Source of the DNA: Herbidospora yilanensis
GTDB taxonomy: Bacteria; Actinomycetota; Actinomycetes; Streptosporangiales; Streptosporangiaceae
NCBI RefSeq assembly: GCF_001570565.1
Contig: NZ_BBXE01000044.1
Location: forward strand, 1-64,000
Length of the DNA: 64,000 bases
Direction: 5' to 3'
The notes under the pieces are model-generated. The model was not told the DNA's origin and ran no database searches. It worked only from the letters and a program-made list of their open reading frames with translations. Shown here piece by piece: positions 43,875 to 51,906 of the stretch (the first letter of the stretch is position 1; every line of letters starts with the position of its first letter). The position numbers and the translations under genes were made by a program.

Positions 43875-43907
43875 GAACGGCCGATGGATCGAGAACATCG
43901 GCCGTTC
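43875..43907 (+). terminator. Strong intrinsic terminator of the MACPF cassette
   Basis: GAACGGCCGATG (43875-43886), a nine-base loop and CATCGGCCGTTC (43896-43907) form a perfect 12-base-pair stem followed directly by TTTC. It lies about 45 bases after the last gene of the cassette. Confidence 0.8.
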
Positions 43908-44352
43908 TTTCAGCCGTGCCTCAGCCGTACAGTGATCGCGGTTTCTGGCGAACTCTTCGAATCCTTCTGCCTGTGCCGTTCAGCCGAGCAGAAAGGGGGG
44001 CGGTTGCTAGACGGTCGGGACATGCGTCTTCATCTGCGCCGGCCGGGGGACGTCTTGTGCTTCACCCGCGTGGCGGCCTGCTGCGTGACCTGCTTCATCG
44101 GCCGGTATTCACTGGGGCTGTGCCGGCGGTGGAAAGATCTACCGGATGATCGTCAGCTCTTCCCGATGGCCGCAGGGGCGCTCCGCAGTGGACATCTGGG
44201 CCGTCTGGGATCTCACGGACCCGAGCGGAGCTTGAAGACGACGGTGCGGGTCACGGGGCTACAGGCATACCCCCGCCCGAGGTCACCGCAAGCCGCCTGT
44301 CCGTGCCCGGGAAACCGGCTGGAGCAGACGATCCGCCCCAGCCGGCACCTTC
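43908..44352. other. Gap without a supported gene
   Basis: Several frames stay open here, but none has a good ribosome site, a recognisable motif or the codon use of the neighbouring genes. I see no clear transposase or phage remnant. The region separates the MACPF operon from the convergent RTX-like gene. Confidence 0.5.
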
Positions 44353-44862
44353 TCAGGCTTCGCAGCCGCTTTCTGTCTCGGCGCTGCAGGTGTCGAACCC
44401 GCCCACCCCGTTGGCGACGTCCACCCCGCCGTTACCGATCAGGGTGTCGTTTCCGGTGCCGCCGTTGAGCCCGTCCCGGCCTGACCCCCCGTTCAGGGTG
44501 TCTCTCCCGGCGCCGCCCAGAACGGACGACTGCAACGATGTCTTGTTGGTGACCGTGTCATTGCCCCCGAGCATGGTCGCGTCGATGAACTGGACGTTCG
44601 TCGAGCACGAGGCCACGGTCGCCCCCTGGGGGATGCACCCGGCGCCCGGGGTGATCCCCGAGTCGGAGTCGACCGTGAGCAGCCCGAACTGGAACTCGAT
44701 CCTGACGGTCTCTCCGGCGGACGTCCCGACGATGAACAGCGTTCTGCCGCTGACATGGACGGATGCGGCCGAAGCGGCGTTCGCCGGGGCCGCGGTCGCG
44801 AGCCCGGCGACGATGATCGCCAGCGCGGTGAGAAGACGTTGTACTACTGGCAGGCCGACCAT
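44353..44862 (-). CDS. Secreted protein with RTX-like calcium-binding repeats
   Basis: The 169-residue protein has a signal peptide (QRLLTALAIIVAGLATAAPANAA) and a C-terminal run of Gly/Asp nonapeptide-like repeats (LGGNDTV, GGAGRDTLNG, GSGRDGLNG, GTGNDTLIG), the pattern of hemolysin-type calcium-binding repeats. A short Cys-containing tail follows (FDTCSAETESGCEA). The ATG at 44862 has AAAGGG nine bases upstream; 44880 is an alternative. It probably folds outside the cell when calcium binds. There is no RTX type I secretion gene nearby, and the signal peptide suggests Sec export. Confidence 0.8.
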   Translation of the reverse strand: MVGLPVVQRLLTALAIIVAGLATAAPANAASAASVHVSGRTLFIVGTSAGETVRIEFQFGLLTVDSDSGITPGAGCIPQGATVASCSTNVQFIDATMLGGNDTVTNKTSLQSSVLGGAGRDTLNGGSGRDGLNGGTGNDTLIGNGGVDVANGVGGFDTCSAETESGCEA

Positions 44863-44961
44863 GTCGGTGAACCCTTTCATAGGACATTGTGTACGGTTAA
44901 ATAGCCTGGAGGTTGGCCGGACATGCTGTCAAGTCAATACGGAAGGCCGCCCCGCCGGCCG

Positions 44962-45227
44962 CGCTGAACCACGGGGCGTCCGCCGACGTCGGAGGCAAGG
45001 GTAAGGACCCCGATCGTGAACCCCGGCCCGGCTGTGTGCCATGCAGGGGATGCGGCACTTGTTCGCCGCCCCGGACTCGGGCAAGGACAAGATGAATGGG
45101 CACATCAGGAAGCGCAAGCGACGCGGCGAGTTAGTGCAGCCTGATCCGCCGCTACATCACCTGGCGCAACCGCGACACCGGCGACCCCCGCCTGCGAAAG
45201 ATCGTCAACAGGGCAAACGTGGCCTGA
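44962..45227 (+). pseudogene. IS630-family transposase remnant
   Basis: Pieces of an actinobacterial IS630-type transposase occur in order but in different frames: GGKGKDPDREPRPG, then MRHLFAAPDSGKDKMNGHI, and after a large internal deletion the C-terminus LIRRYITWRNRDTGDPRLRK ending in VNRANVA and a stop. The DDE catalytic core is missing, so the element is dead. No terminal repeats were identified. Confidence 0.75.
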
Positions 45228-45255
45228 CGCGGCACTAGCTATCGCCCAAATTCGC

Positions 45256-45284
45256 TTGACAGTGCGTCTGGTGAAACTTGTACT
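45256..45284 (+). promoter_or_regulatory. Promoter of the flavin monooxygenase operon
   Basis: -35 TTGACA (45256-45261) and -10 TGTACT (45279-45284) have the ideal 17-base spacing. The -10 is also the left half of an inverted repeat. Confidence 0.7.
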
Positions 45285-45298
45285 CTTTTCACAGTACA
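45279..45298. promoter_or_regulatory. Predicted TetR-type operator
   Basis: TGTACT, an eight-base spacer and AGTACA form a perfect 6-base inverted repeat covering the -10 box and transcription start of the monooxygenase operon. This is typical geometry for a TetR-family repressor. Confidence 0.6.
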
Positions 45299-45326
45299 CA
45301 GTGTCTTTCGAAAAGGGGTCACCGAC

Positions 45327-46850
45327 ATGGCTCACCGCACCACCCGGTCGCACGACCACGACGTCGTGGTCGTTGGCGCCGGACCGGCCGGCCTGGTGGC
45401 CGCCGCGCAACTGGCCCGCTACGGCCTGGACGTGCTCGTACTGGACAAGCGGGCCGGGGTGTCCGCGCTGCCCCGGGCTGTGGGGGTGACCGTCCGGCAG
45501 ATGGAGATCTTCCGCGGCTGGGGGTTGGAGGAGGAGTTGCGGGCCGGGACCGACGAGGTCGACTTCGCCCTGCTGCAGACCCGCACCGTCGCCGAGGCCG
45601 GGGACGGCACCCGGGTGCCGATCAACGTGCCCGACCTGGCGCAGAGCTCCGTGGTCAGCCCGACGGCCTCTGCCCGGGTGCCGCAGGACCACCTTGAGCA
45701 GGTGCTCGCCGACTACTTGGCCCGGGTGAGCGGACGTCCGGTCCGCCGGGGCGCTGAGGTCGTCGGGATCGGCCAGGACGAGGGGGGCGTGCGGCTCTCG
45801 GTCCGGGGCGCCGGCAGCCGCGGCAGCGAGGTGGTCGAAGAGCTCAGCGCGGCGTACGTCGTCGCGGCGGACGGCGCCCACAGCCCGACCCGCGAGCGTC
45901 TGGGCATCGAGTCCGTGGGGGCGGATGGGCTGATGCGCGGAATCAGCGCCGAGTTCCGTGCCCCGCTGTGGCCCGTCCTCGGCCCGCACCGCTACGCGCT
46001 CTACTCGATCAGCCTTCCGGAGGGCGCCGGCGTGCTCATCCCTTCCGGCGGCGGTACCCGGTGGCAGTTCGGCGTGGTCCTCGGGCCGGACGACGACGTG
46101 GAAGCGCTCGCGCAGCCCGAGGCCCTCGCGGGTCGGATCCGGCTCGCTTCGGGTGTGCCCGATCTGGCCGTCGAGATCGTGCGGCAAAGCGCCTTCACGG
46201 CCGACGCCAAGCTGTCGACGGCCTTCTCCTCCGGCCGCGTGTTCCTGGCCGGCGACGCCGCACACCGGGTCACGCCGCGGGGCGGCAACGGCCTGGCCAT
46301 GGCGGTGCGCGACGGGATCGCGATCGGATGGCGCCTGGCGTGGGTTCTCCGAGGCTGGGCGCCGGCCCACTTCCTCGACACCTACGAGGCGGAGATGCGG
46401 CCGCTGGCGGCCCGCGACGTCGCCCGCGCCGCCGACCCGCAGGGACGCTGCCACGCCGTCCTCACCGAGCTCCTCCACGACCTCGGCGGGCGCCTCCAGC
46501 ACGCCTGGGTCGCGCCGGGTGCGCCCGGCCGGTCACCGGTCTCGACGCTGGACCTGGTCGGCGACGGGCTGACCCTCTTCGCCGGCGACGACGACTCCGC
46601 CTGGCCGGCAGCCGCCGCCCGCCTCGAGCGCGGCGTGCCGGTCGACGTCGCGACGCTGCCCCCGGCCACCGCTCACGCGCTCGGCCTCCACGCCGGCGGC
46701 GCTCTGCTGGTGCGGCCGGACGCCGTCCCGATCGCCAGGTGGTACCGCGTGACCGACGTGCCTCGGGCGGTGGCCGAGCTCGAGCGCGCGATCGACGACG
46801 TCCTCGACGTCCTCGACCAGCGGGCCGCGACGGTGGCGGGTGCGGCATGA
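45327..46850 (+). CDS. FAD-dependent aromatic-ring-type monooxygenase (PheA/TfdB family)
   Basis: The 507-residue flavoprotein hydroxylase has an N-terminal FAD motif (DVVVVGAGPAGLVAAAQLARYG), a middle DG motif (AAYVVAADGAHSPTRERLG), the GD motif (RVFLAGDAAHRVTPRGGNGLAMAVRDG) and a C-terminal thioredoxin-like region of the PheA/TfdB group. It probably hydroxylates an aromatic or polyketide substrate with NADPH and oxygen. Its promoter carries a TetR-type operator. A methyltransferase gene is coupled behind it by ATGA. Confidence 0.92.
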   Translation: MAHRTTRSHDHDVVVVGAGPAGLVAAAQLARYGLDVLVLDKRAGVSALPRAVGVTVRQMEIFRGWGLEEELRAGTDEVDFALLQTRTVAEAGDGTRVPINVPDLAQSSVVSPTASARVPQDHLEQVLADYLARVSGRPVRRGAEVVGIGQDEGGVRLSVRGAGSRGSEVVEELSAAYVVAADGAHSPTRERLGIESVGADGLMRGISAEFRAPLWPVLGPHRYALYSISLPEGAGVLIPSGGGTRWQFGVVLGPDDDVEALAQPEALAGRIRLASGVPDLAVEIVRQSAFTADAKLSTAFSSGRVFLAGDAAHRVTPRGGNGLAMAVRDGIAIGWRLAWVLRGWAPAHFLDTYEAEMRPLAARDVARAADPQGRCHAVLTELLHDLGGRLQHAWVAPGAPGRSPVSTLDLVGDGLTLFAGDDDSAWPAAAARLERGVPVDVATLPPATAHALGLHAGGALLVRPDAVPIARWYRVTDVPRAVAELERAIDDVLDVLDQRAATVAGAA

Positions 46851-47716
46851 CGACCCGTCCCGGCTCGCTCGACTCGCCGCGGTTCCCGCGCTCCTCGTGC
46901 TACCACCCCGACTGGATACGGTCGAACGTCAGCGGCGGAGCCCACTCGCTCTGGCTCACCGAGTGGCTGTCCGAGGTCGTCGACCTGCGGCCGGGCCTGC
47001 GGGTGCTCGACCTCGGCTGCGGGCGCGGCGCGTCTTCGGTGTTCCTCCGCCGCGAGTTCGGCGTCCAGGTGTGGTCGACCGACCTGTGGTTCAGCGTCGA
47101 CGACCGCGCCCAGCGGATCCGGGACGCCGGCGTCGAGGACGGCGTCTTCCCGATCTACGCCGACGCGCGCGCCCTGCCGTTCGCCCGCGACTTCTTCGAC
47201 GTCGTCGTCAGCGTCGACTCCTACGTCTACTACGGCACCGACGACCTCTACCTCGGCTACCTGGCCCGCCTGGTGAAGCCCGGCGGGCAGATCGGGATCG
47301 TCGGCGCCGGCGTGGTGCAGGAGACCCCGGTCGACCCGCCCCCGCACCTGCGGCGCTGGTGGGAGCCGAGCCTCGCCTGCCTGCACTCACCCCAGTGGTG
47401 GCACCACCACTGGTCGCGCAGCGGCATCGTCGACGTCGAGCGGGCCGACGCCATGGACGAGGGCTGGCGGCTCTGGCTGCAGTGGCAACACGCCGTGGCC
47501 CCCGGCAACGAGCCGGAGATCCAGGCGCTCGAGGCCGACCGGGGGCGCTACCTCGGCTACGTCCGCGTCATCGCGCGGCGACGCCACGACGTCGAGCTCG
47601 ATGACCCCATCACCTCCGTCCCGGTCGTCTACCAGCGGCAGCCGTTGCTGGCCGGCGACTCGCCGACGGCGCGACGTCCCGTCACGCCCGTACCGGCTCC
47701 CGAGGAGAGAGCATGA
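46847..47716 (+). CDS. SAM-dependent methyltransferase
   Basis: The 289-residue class I methyltransferase has motif I VLDLGCGRGASSVFL, an acidic residue after the second strand (VWSTDLW), YADARALPFARDFFDVVVSVDSYVYYG (motifs II-III) and LARLVKPGGQIGIVG. The sequence resembles small-molecule methyltransferases. It overlaps the monooxygenase stop and is itself overlapped by a start codon at 47713. With the monooxygenase it looks like a tailoring pair from a biosynthetic cluster. Confidence 0.88.
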   Translation: MTTRPGSLDSPRFPRSSCYHPDWIRSNVSGGAHSLWLTEWLSEVVDLRPGLRVLDLGCGRGASSVFLRREFGVQVWSTDLWFSVDDRAQRIRDAGVEDGVFPIYADARALPFARDFFDVVVSVDSYVYYGTDDLYLGYLARLVKPGGQIGIVGAGVVQETPVDPPPHLRRWWEPSLACLHSPQWWHHHWSRSGIVDVERADAMDEGWRLWLQWQHAVAPGNEPEIQALEADRGRYLGYVRVIARRRHDVELDDPITSVPVVYQRQPLLAGDSPTARRPVTPVPAPEERA

Positions 47717-47772
47717 GCAGCACCCCGTCGCCCACCACGGCCCTGGCAGGCGTCGCGATGCCGGCCCGGTAG
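47713..47772 (+). pseudogene. Truncated third gene of the operon (19 codons)
   Basis: An ATG overlapping the methyltransferase stop (ATGA), with GAGGAGAG upstream, opens a frame of only 19 codons (MSSTPSPTTALAGVAMPAR) before a stop. Perfect coupling with so short a product suggests the start of a gene whose remainder was deleted. A functional micropeptide is possible but less likely. Confidence 0.45.
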
Positions 47773-47928
47773 CGGGTCGTGGACGCCTCGCGGAGCTCCC
47801 GGTGCGAGCTCTCCTCACCACCGGGCCGGTCATCGGCCCAGGCACGAACGGCGCCGCCGAACGTCGCGCTCGTGAAGTCGTTCGTCGCCGGCGGGGCTGA
47901 GCCGACAACCACTGAGAAAGGAACTGCG

Positions 47929-49410
47929 GTGAAACCACTGTTACGTCGCGTGGCTGCCGGCTGCGCGGCACTGCTCGGCCTGCTCGCTGCGGGCGCGCCC
48001 GCCGTGGCGGCGGGTCCCGAGCCGCCGGTTCCGGTGCTGCGCTGGATCGACTGCGGCGACGGTTTTCAATGCGCGGACGCTCGCGTGCCGCTGGACTACG
48101 ACGACCCGCGCGGAGCGACGATCACCATCGCCCTGATCCGCAAGCCGGCCGCCGATCCCGCGCAGCGCGTCGGCTCGCTGTTCGAACTGCCCGGTGGTCC
48201 CGCACAGTCCGGTGTACGGGTGCTGCGCGACTCGCCGCCGCAACTGTTGGCGTTGTTGTCGCGCTTCGACGTGATCGGCTTCGACCAGCGGGGCACCGGC
48301 GCGAGCCGGCCCGCCGTCGACTGCGGTGCGACACCGCCGTCGTTCTTCGCCCGCCCTGACGCGGTCGACGCCGACGCGTATGCCGCCGCGGCCCGCGCCT
48401 ACGGGCAGTCCTGCCTGCGCCACAACCCGGAAATTCTGCCGCACATGAGCACCGCGAACGTCGCCCGTGACGTCGATCTGCTGCGGCAGGCTGTCGGCGA
48501 CCGCAAGCTCACCGCCATCGGCGCCTCGTACGGCACGGCCATCGGCGCCACATACGCCAGCATGTTTCCCGGCCGCGTCCGGGCGATGGTGCTCGCCAGC
48601 GCCGTCGACGTGCGAACCGGTCGCGACCATCCGGTCGACGACGGCGAGGAGCAGTCGGCGGCGTTCGAGGACGAACTCGACCGCTTCTTCGCCCGCTGCG
48701 CCGCCGCCGGAACCCGCTGCGGCTTCGGCGGCACCGATCCAGAGGACGCCTTCGACGAACTGCTGGCGCGGTTGGACCGCCGGCCGCTGCCCACCGGCGA
48801 CCCGGCACACCCGCGGCTCACCGGGGACGACGTCCGCGAGGCGGCGCTGACCGCCATGTACAGCCCGCGGCGGTGGCGCGGCTTCGCCGCCGCACTCACC
48901 GCCACCACGGCCGGACAGCCGGCGACCATGCTCGACCTGCTGGCCGGCGGGGATGACTTCGGCTCCGACGACCAGCGGTTCGCGGTGCTCGCGGCCGACC
49001 AGCGATTCGCCCGCGGACCCGTGGCCGGCCACGTCCACGACAGCGTCCACGCGTACCGGATGTTCCCGCACTTCTGGTGGGTGAACGGGCTGGTCAACCT
49101 CAACCTCGCGCTATGGCCGGTCGAGGACGACGACACGTTCCGCGGCCGTTTCCACTATCCCGGCCAGGCCGCGCCGATCCTCGTCATCAGCAACACCCAC
49201 GACCCGGCGACGCCGTACGCCGGCGCGCGGCAGCTCGTCGCCGACCTCGGCAACGCCCGGCTGCTCACCTACCAGGCCGACGGCCACGCGAGCCTCACGT
49301 CCGGCAACCCGTGCCTGGTCATCCCCGCCCTGGCCTACCTGACCGACGGCACGACCCTGCCACCCGTGGGCGCTACCTGCCGCGACGACACCGACCCGTT
49401 CGCGCCGTGA
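47929..49410 (+). CDS. Secreted alpha/beta hydrolase, tripeptidyl aminopeptidase (S33) type
   Basis: The 493-residue protein has a signal peptide (RRVAAGCAALLGLLAAGAPAVAAG), the oxyanion region ELPGGPAQSG, FDQRGTGAS, the nucleophile elbow IGASYGTAIG (GxSxG), a late Asp in NTHDPATPY and His in ADGHASL, giving a complete triad. The C-terminal TAP-like domain with paired cysteines fits the Streptomyces SlpD/SlpE and tripeptidyl aminopeptidase family. The GTG has AAAGGA six bases upstream. Confidence 0.9.
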   Translation: MKPLLRRVAAGCAALLGLLAAGAPAVAAGPEPPVPVLRWIDCGDGFQCADARVPLDYDDPRGATITIALIRKPAADPAQRVGSLFELPGGPAQSGVRVLRDSPPQLLALLSRFDVIGFDQRGTGASRPAVDCGATPPSFFARPDAVDADAYAAAARAYGQSCLRHNPEILPHMSTANVARDVDLLRQAVGDRKLTAIGASYGTAIGATYASMFPGRVRAMVLASAVDVRTGRDHPVDDGEEQSAAFEDELDRFFARCAAAGTRCGFGGTDPEDAFDELLARLDRRPLPTGDPAHPRLTGDDVREAALTAMYSPRRWRGFAAALTATTAGQPATMLDLLAGGDDFGSDDQRFAVLAADQRFARGPVAGHVHDSVHAYRMFPHFWWVNGLVNLNLALWPVEDDDTFRGRFHYPGQAAPILVISNTHDPATPYAGARQLVADLGNARLLTYQADGHASLTSGNPCLVIPALAYLTDGTTLPPVGATCRDDTDPFAP

Positions 49411-49818
49411 CCGCACACGTCCAGCCCCGACCACCTGCCCACCCGCATACCGGCCGGCTACACCGGCCGCCGCAACAGAATCCGGAGATCCCGCTGTGAT
49501 CGTCAAATGGATGGCGGCCTCGCCGGCCGCCGCCATACTCGCCCTTGCGCCCGCCGTACCGCCGCAGGCGTGGCCGTGGCAGTCCTCGGCCGCACCCCGC
49601 CGGGCTGCGGCCCGACCGGCGCCGTCAGTGGCCGCCGCTTCGACCATCCCGTTCATGCCGACCCTGATCCGAGCGATGCTCGGCCGCGGCGCTACCACCC
49701 AGCGCGATGCCGTGGCGCACCGGACCCTCGATGCGCATCCGCTCGACTGAGGGCCACAGACGCCTGGTTCATCGGGCGGGGACCACGGACGGCGACAGCA
49801 CACCTGCCCCGCTGCCGT
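49411..49818. other. Gap with one doubtful small frame
   Basis: A GTG at 49496 with CGGAG upstream opens an 84-codon frame to 49750 whose first residues (MIVKWMAASPAAAILALAPAV) look like a weak signal peptide, but the rest is low-complexity Ala/Arg-rich and unlike any family I know. No other gene is supported between the hydrolase and the convergent TetR gene. Confidence 0.35.
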
Positions 49819-50478
49819 TCAGCCTTGTGGTGCTCTGCGGACCCCGGCCGACTGGATGTCAGGCGTCCGGCACACGGCGTGCTCGGCCATGTCCACCAGG
49901 ATGTCGATCGCCTCGTCGACTGTGTGGCTGCGGCCGGTCACCAGCAGGTCGAGGCTCTCGAAGCTCGTCAGCACCCACAGTGCGTCGACCGCCTTGTCGA
50001 CGGTGAGCCCTTCGCGCAGCTCACCCTCCCGTTCGAGGTGCTCGGCGAGGCTCTGCATGCCGGCCCGCCGGTCGGTCTCCATGTGGCGTACGGCGCCGCC
50101 GGCGGACTCGGGGTCCAGCCGGTCCATGGCGTGGAGCACGCGGTAGACCACCAGCTCCTGGCCCTTCATCCGGCTGGCCGCCCGGATGCCCTCACGCAGG
50201 TGGTCGCGCGCGTCGGCGGCGCTCACCGCCCCGCTGAGCTCGCCCAGACCGGTGCGCTCCCAGAGATCGACCACGAACGCGTCGAACAGGCCCGACCGTG
50301 AGCCGAAGTCGGTATAGATCGTCGACCTCGACACCTTGGCCAGTTCGGCCACCCGCCCCAGGCTGGGCTGCTCCGTCGGCGTCTCGCGCAGGCACTGGCC
50401 GACCGCGTCCAGGATCCGGCGCCTCGTCTCCTCCGCGGCCTCGGCGCGGAGGACCTGCTCGTACTTGCGGGGTGCCAT
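49819..50478 (-). CDS. TetR/AcrR family transcriptional regulator
   Basis: The 219-residue protein has an N-terminal TetR HTH (about 15-62: AAEETRRRILDAVGQCL, SLGRVAELAKVSRSTIYTDFGSRSGLFDAF) and a C-terminal helical ligand domain. It is convergent with the secreted hydrolase. Its own upstream region does not contain the TGTACT/AGTACA operator seen at 45279, so it is probably not the repressor of the monooxygenase operon. It shares an AGACTG element with the promoter region of the gene at 52712. Confidence 0.92.
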   Translation of the reverse strand: MAPRKYEQVLRAEAAEETRRRILDAVGQCLRETPTEQPSLGRVAELAKVSRSTIYTDFGSRSGLFDAFVVDLWERTGLGELSGAVSAADARDHLREGIRAASRMKGQELVVYRVLHAMDRLDPESAGGAVRHMETDRRAGMQSLAEHLEREGELREGLTVDKAVDALWVLTSFESLDLLVTGRSHTVDEAIDILVDMAEHAVCRTPDIQSAGVRRAPQG

Positions 50479-50589
50479 TCCCCCATCATGTCATATTCAT
50501 CCGACAAGCAGTCTACTCAACTCGCGTCTGGCGGGTCCGGGCGGTCGATACCCCCCAAGACCCGTCGGCATGGAGAGGAGGGATGGTGC

Positions 50590-51060
50590 GGGTTCACCGT
50601 CGACGCGGTCAGGTAGCGGCGGTCGTCGCGCGAGCTGTGGGCCTTGTCGGCCGGCACCCGGTCAGGCCGGCTACGGGGGCGGCCCCGCCCAGGTGTGGCA
50701 CCCGGATGCCTTCCAAGACCGCCGCCGTGAACTGCGGGCTGTCACCCCGCTGCCCGGCCGTCAGCACGATCGACAGTGCTCTGCGGCTTGGTGCTCAGGC
50801 CGCCGCGGGAGCGCTCCAGTTCGTGATCGGCCGGCTCTTCCTGCGCACCGCCCGGCGACTCGATCTGCAGATCCCCCTTTTCCGCGCCCCGGGCGCGGGC
50901 GGCGTGCTGATGGGCCCGGCAGACGGTGGAGTCGACACGCACATCCCAGCCGATCAGCCCGTCCGCGTCCGCCCGAGCCCGCAGGGCGGTCAGGATCCGC
51001 TGCCGGATGCCGGCACGCCGCCAGCGCCGGAACACTTCTGAGACATGCCCTGACGCCCGT
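50590..51060 (-). pseudogene. IS5-family transposase remnant
   Basis: On the minus strand the pieces VFRRWRRAGIRQRIL, WDVRVDSTVCRAHQHAARAR, SRGGLSTK and then, in another frame, VLTAGQRGDSPQFTAAVLEG and IRVPHLGG follow the order of an IS5-type DDE transposase. The first catalytic Asp region (VDST) is present, but frameshifts and stops break the frame (for example in the VPADKAHSS-like region). The element is inactive. Confidence 0.75.
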
Positions 51061-51081
51061 CATCGACGCCACTACCTGCTG

Positions 51082-51906
51082 TCACGGAGCCGTTACGCGC
51101 GAGATCAAGGCGGCGAGCGCGGCCGGCGCGGTGAGCGGCATCAGGTGGTCGGCGTTCTCGACGGTCTCGATGGTTGCCTGTGGCAGCAGCCCGGCGAGGT
51201 GCGCGACCAGCCGGTGCACCGGAGGCGGACTGTCCGCGCCCTGGACCAGCACGACCGGCTGGGCGACCGCGGGGTCGAACGTCCACGCGGCGAGCGCGGG
51301 AACCTCTCTGGTGAAGACCGGTCCGCTGCGGCTCGCCGCGTCGGCGACGACGTCCGCGCCCAGGACGTCCTCCATGATTTCGCGGTAGCGGGGCCCGCAC
51401 ACCAGGGGCATGAAGGCGTCGAACGCCGCCGCGTGGTCCCCGCGTGCGGTCGCGGCCATCGCCGCACCGATCGCGGGACCGAAGGCCGCGCGGAGATCGT
51501 CCACGTCAGACGGATCTGCCAGCGCGTCCACCAGCGGCGGTTCCAGCAGGCAGAGGGTACGCACGCAGGAAGGGGCGTCCACCGCGAGCTGGAGCGCGAT
51601 CGCCGCGGCGGATGAGTGCGCCACCACGTGCGCGGGCGCACCGCCCAGCCGGTGCAGCAGTGTCGCCGCGTGCCGGGCGTGATCGGCGATGGTGAGGTCG
51701 TCCGGGACGGGGCCGCCGGTGTAGCCCGCGCGGACCAACCGCACTACGCGGTGGCCGCGCAGCTCGGAGGCCAGCGGTGTCATCCAGTCCGCGAGGAGGG
51801 CGCCGTGCATCAGCAGGAGCGGCTCACCGTCTCCGCCGGTGTCGGTGTATACGATCTCGGCGCCCTCGATCAGCGTCTTGGTCAGGGCGCTGCGAATGTC
51901 GGTCAT
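51082..51906 (-). CDS. Alpha/beta hydrolase
   Basis: The 274-residue protein has the alpha/beta hydrolase order: oxyanion LLLMHGALLADW, a nucleophile elbow reading VVAHSSAAAIAL (A-H-S-S-A in place of GxSxG), VLVQGADSPPP with the acid and ENADHLMPLTAP with the catalytic His. It overlaps the upstream membrane-protein gene by four bases (ATGA), so the two form an operon. The substrate is unknown. Confidence 0.88.
   Translation of the reverse strand: MTDIRSALTKTLIEGAEIVYTDTGGDGEPLLLMHGALLADWMTPLASELRGHRVVRLVRAGYTGGPVPDDLTIADHARHAATLLHRLGGAPAHVVAHSSAAAIALQLAVDAPSCVRTLCLLEPPLVDALADPSDVDDLRAAFGPAIGAAMAATARGDHAAAFDAFMPLVCGPRYREIMEDVLGADVVADAASRSGPVFTREVPALAAWTFDPAVAQPVVLVQGADSPPPVHRLVAHLAGLLPQATIETVENADHLMPLTAPAALAALISRVTAP

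Noticed and set aside
43884-44468. Possible gene after the MACPF cassette (about 194 codons)
   Set aside because: It begins inside the terminator hairpin, has no ribosome site or motif and its composition is not gene-like.
49819-50478. TetR as repressor of the flavin monooxygenase operon
   Set aside because: The TGTACT-N8-AGTACA operator at 45279 is not found upstream of this TetR gene, and four kilobases and other genes lie between them. I could not support the link.
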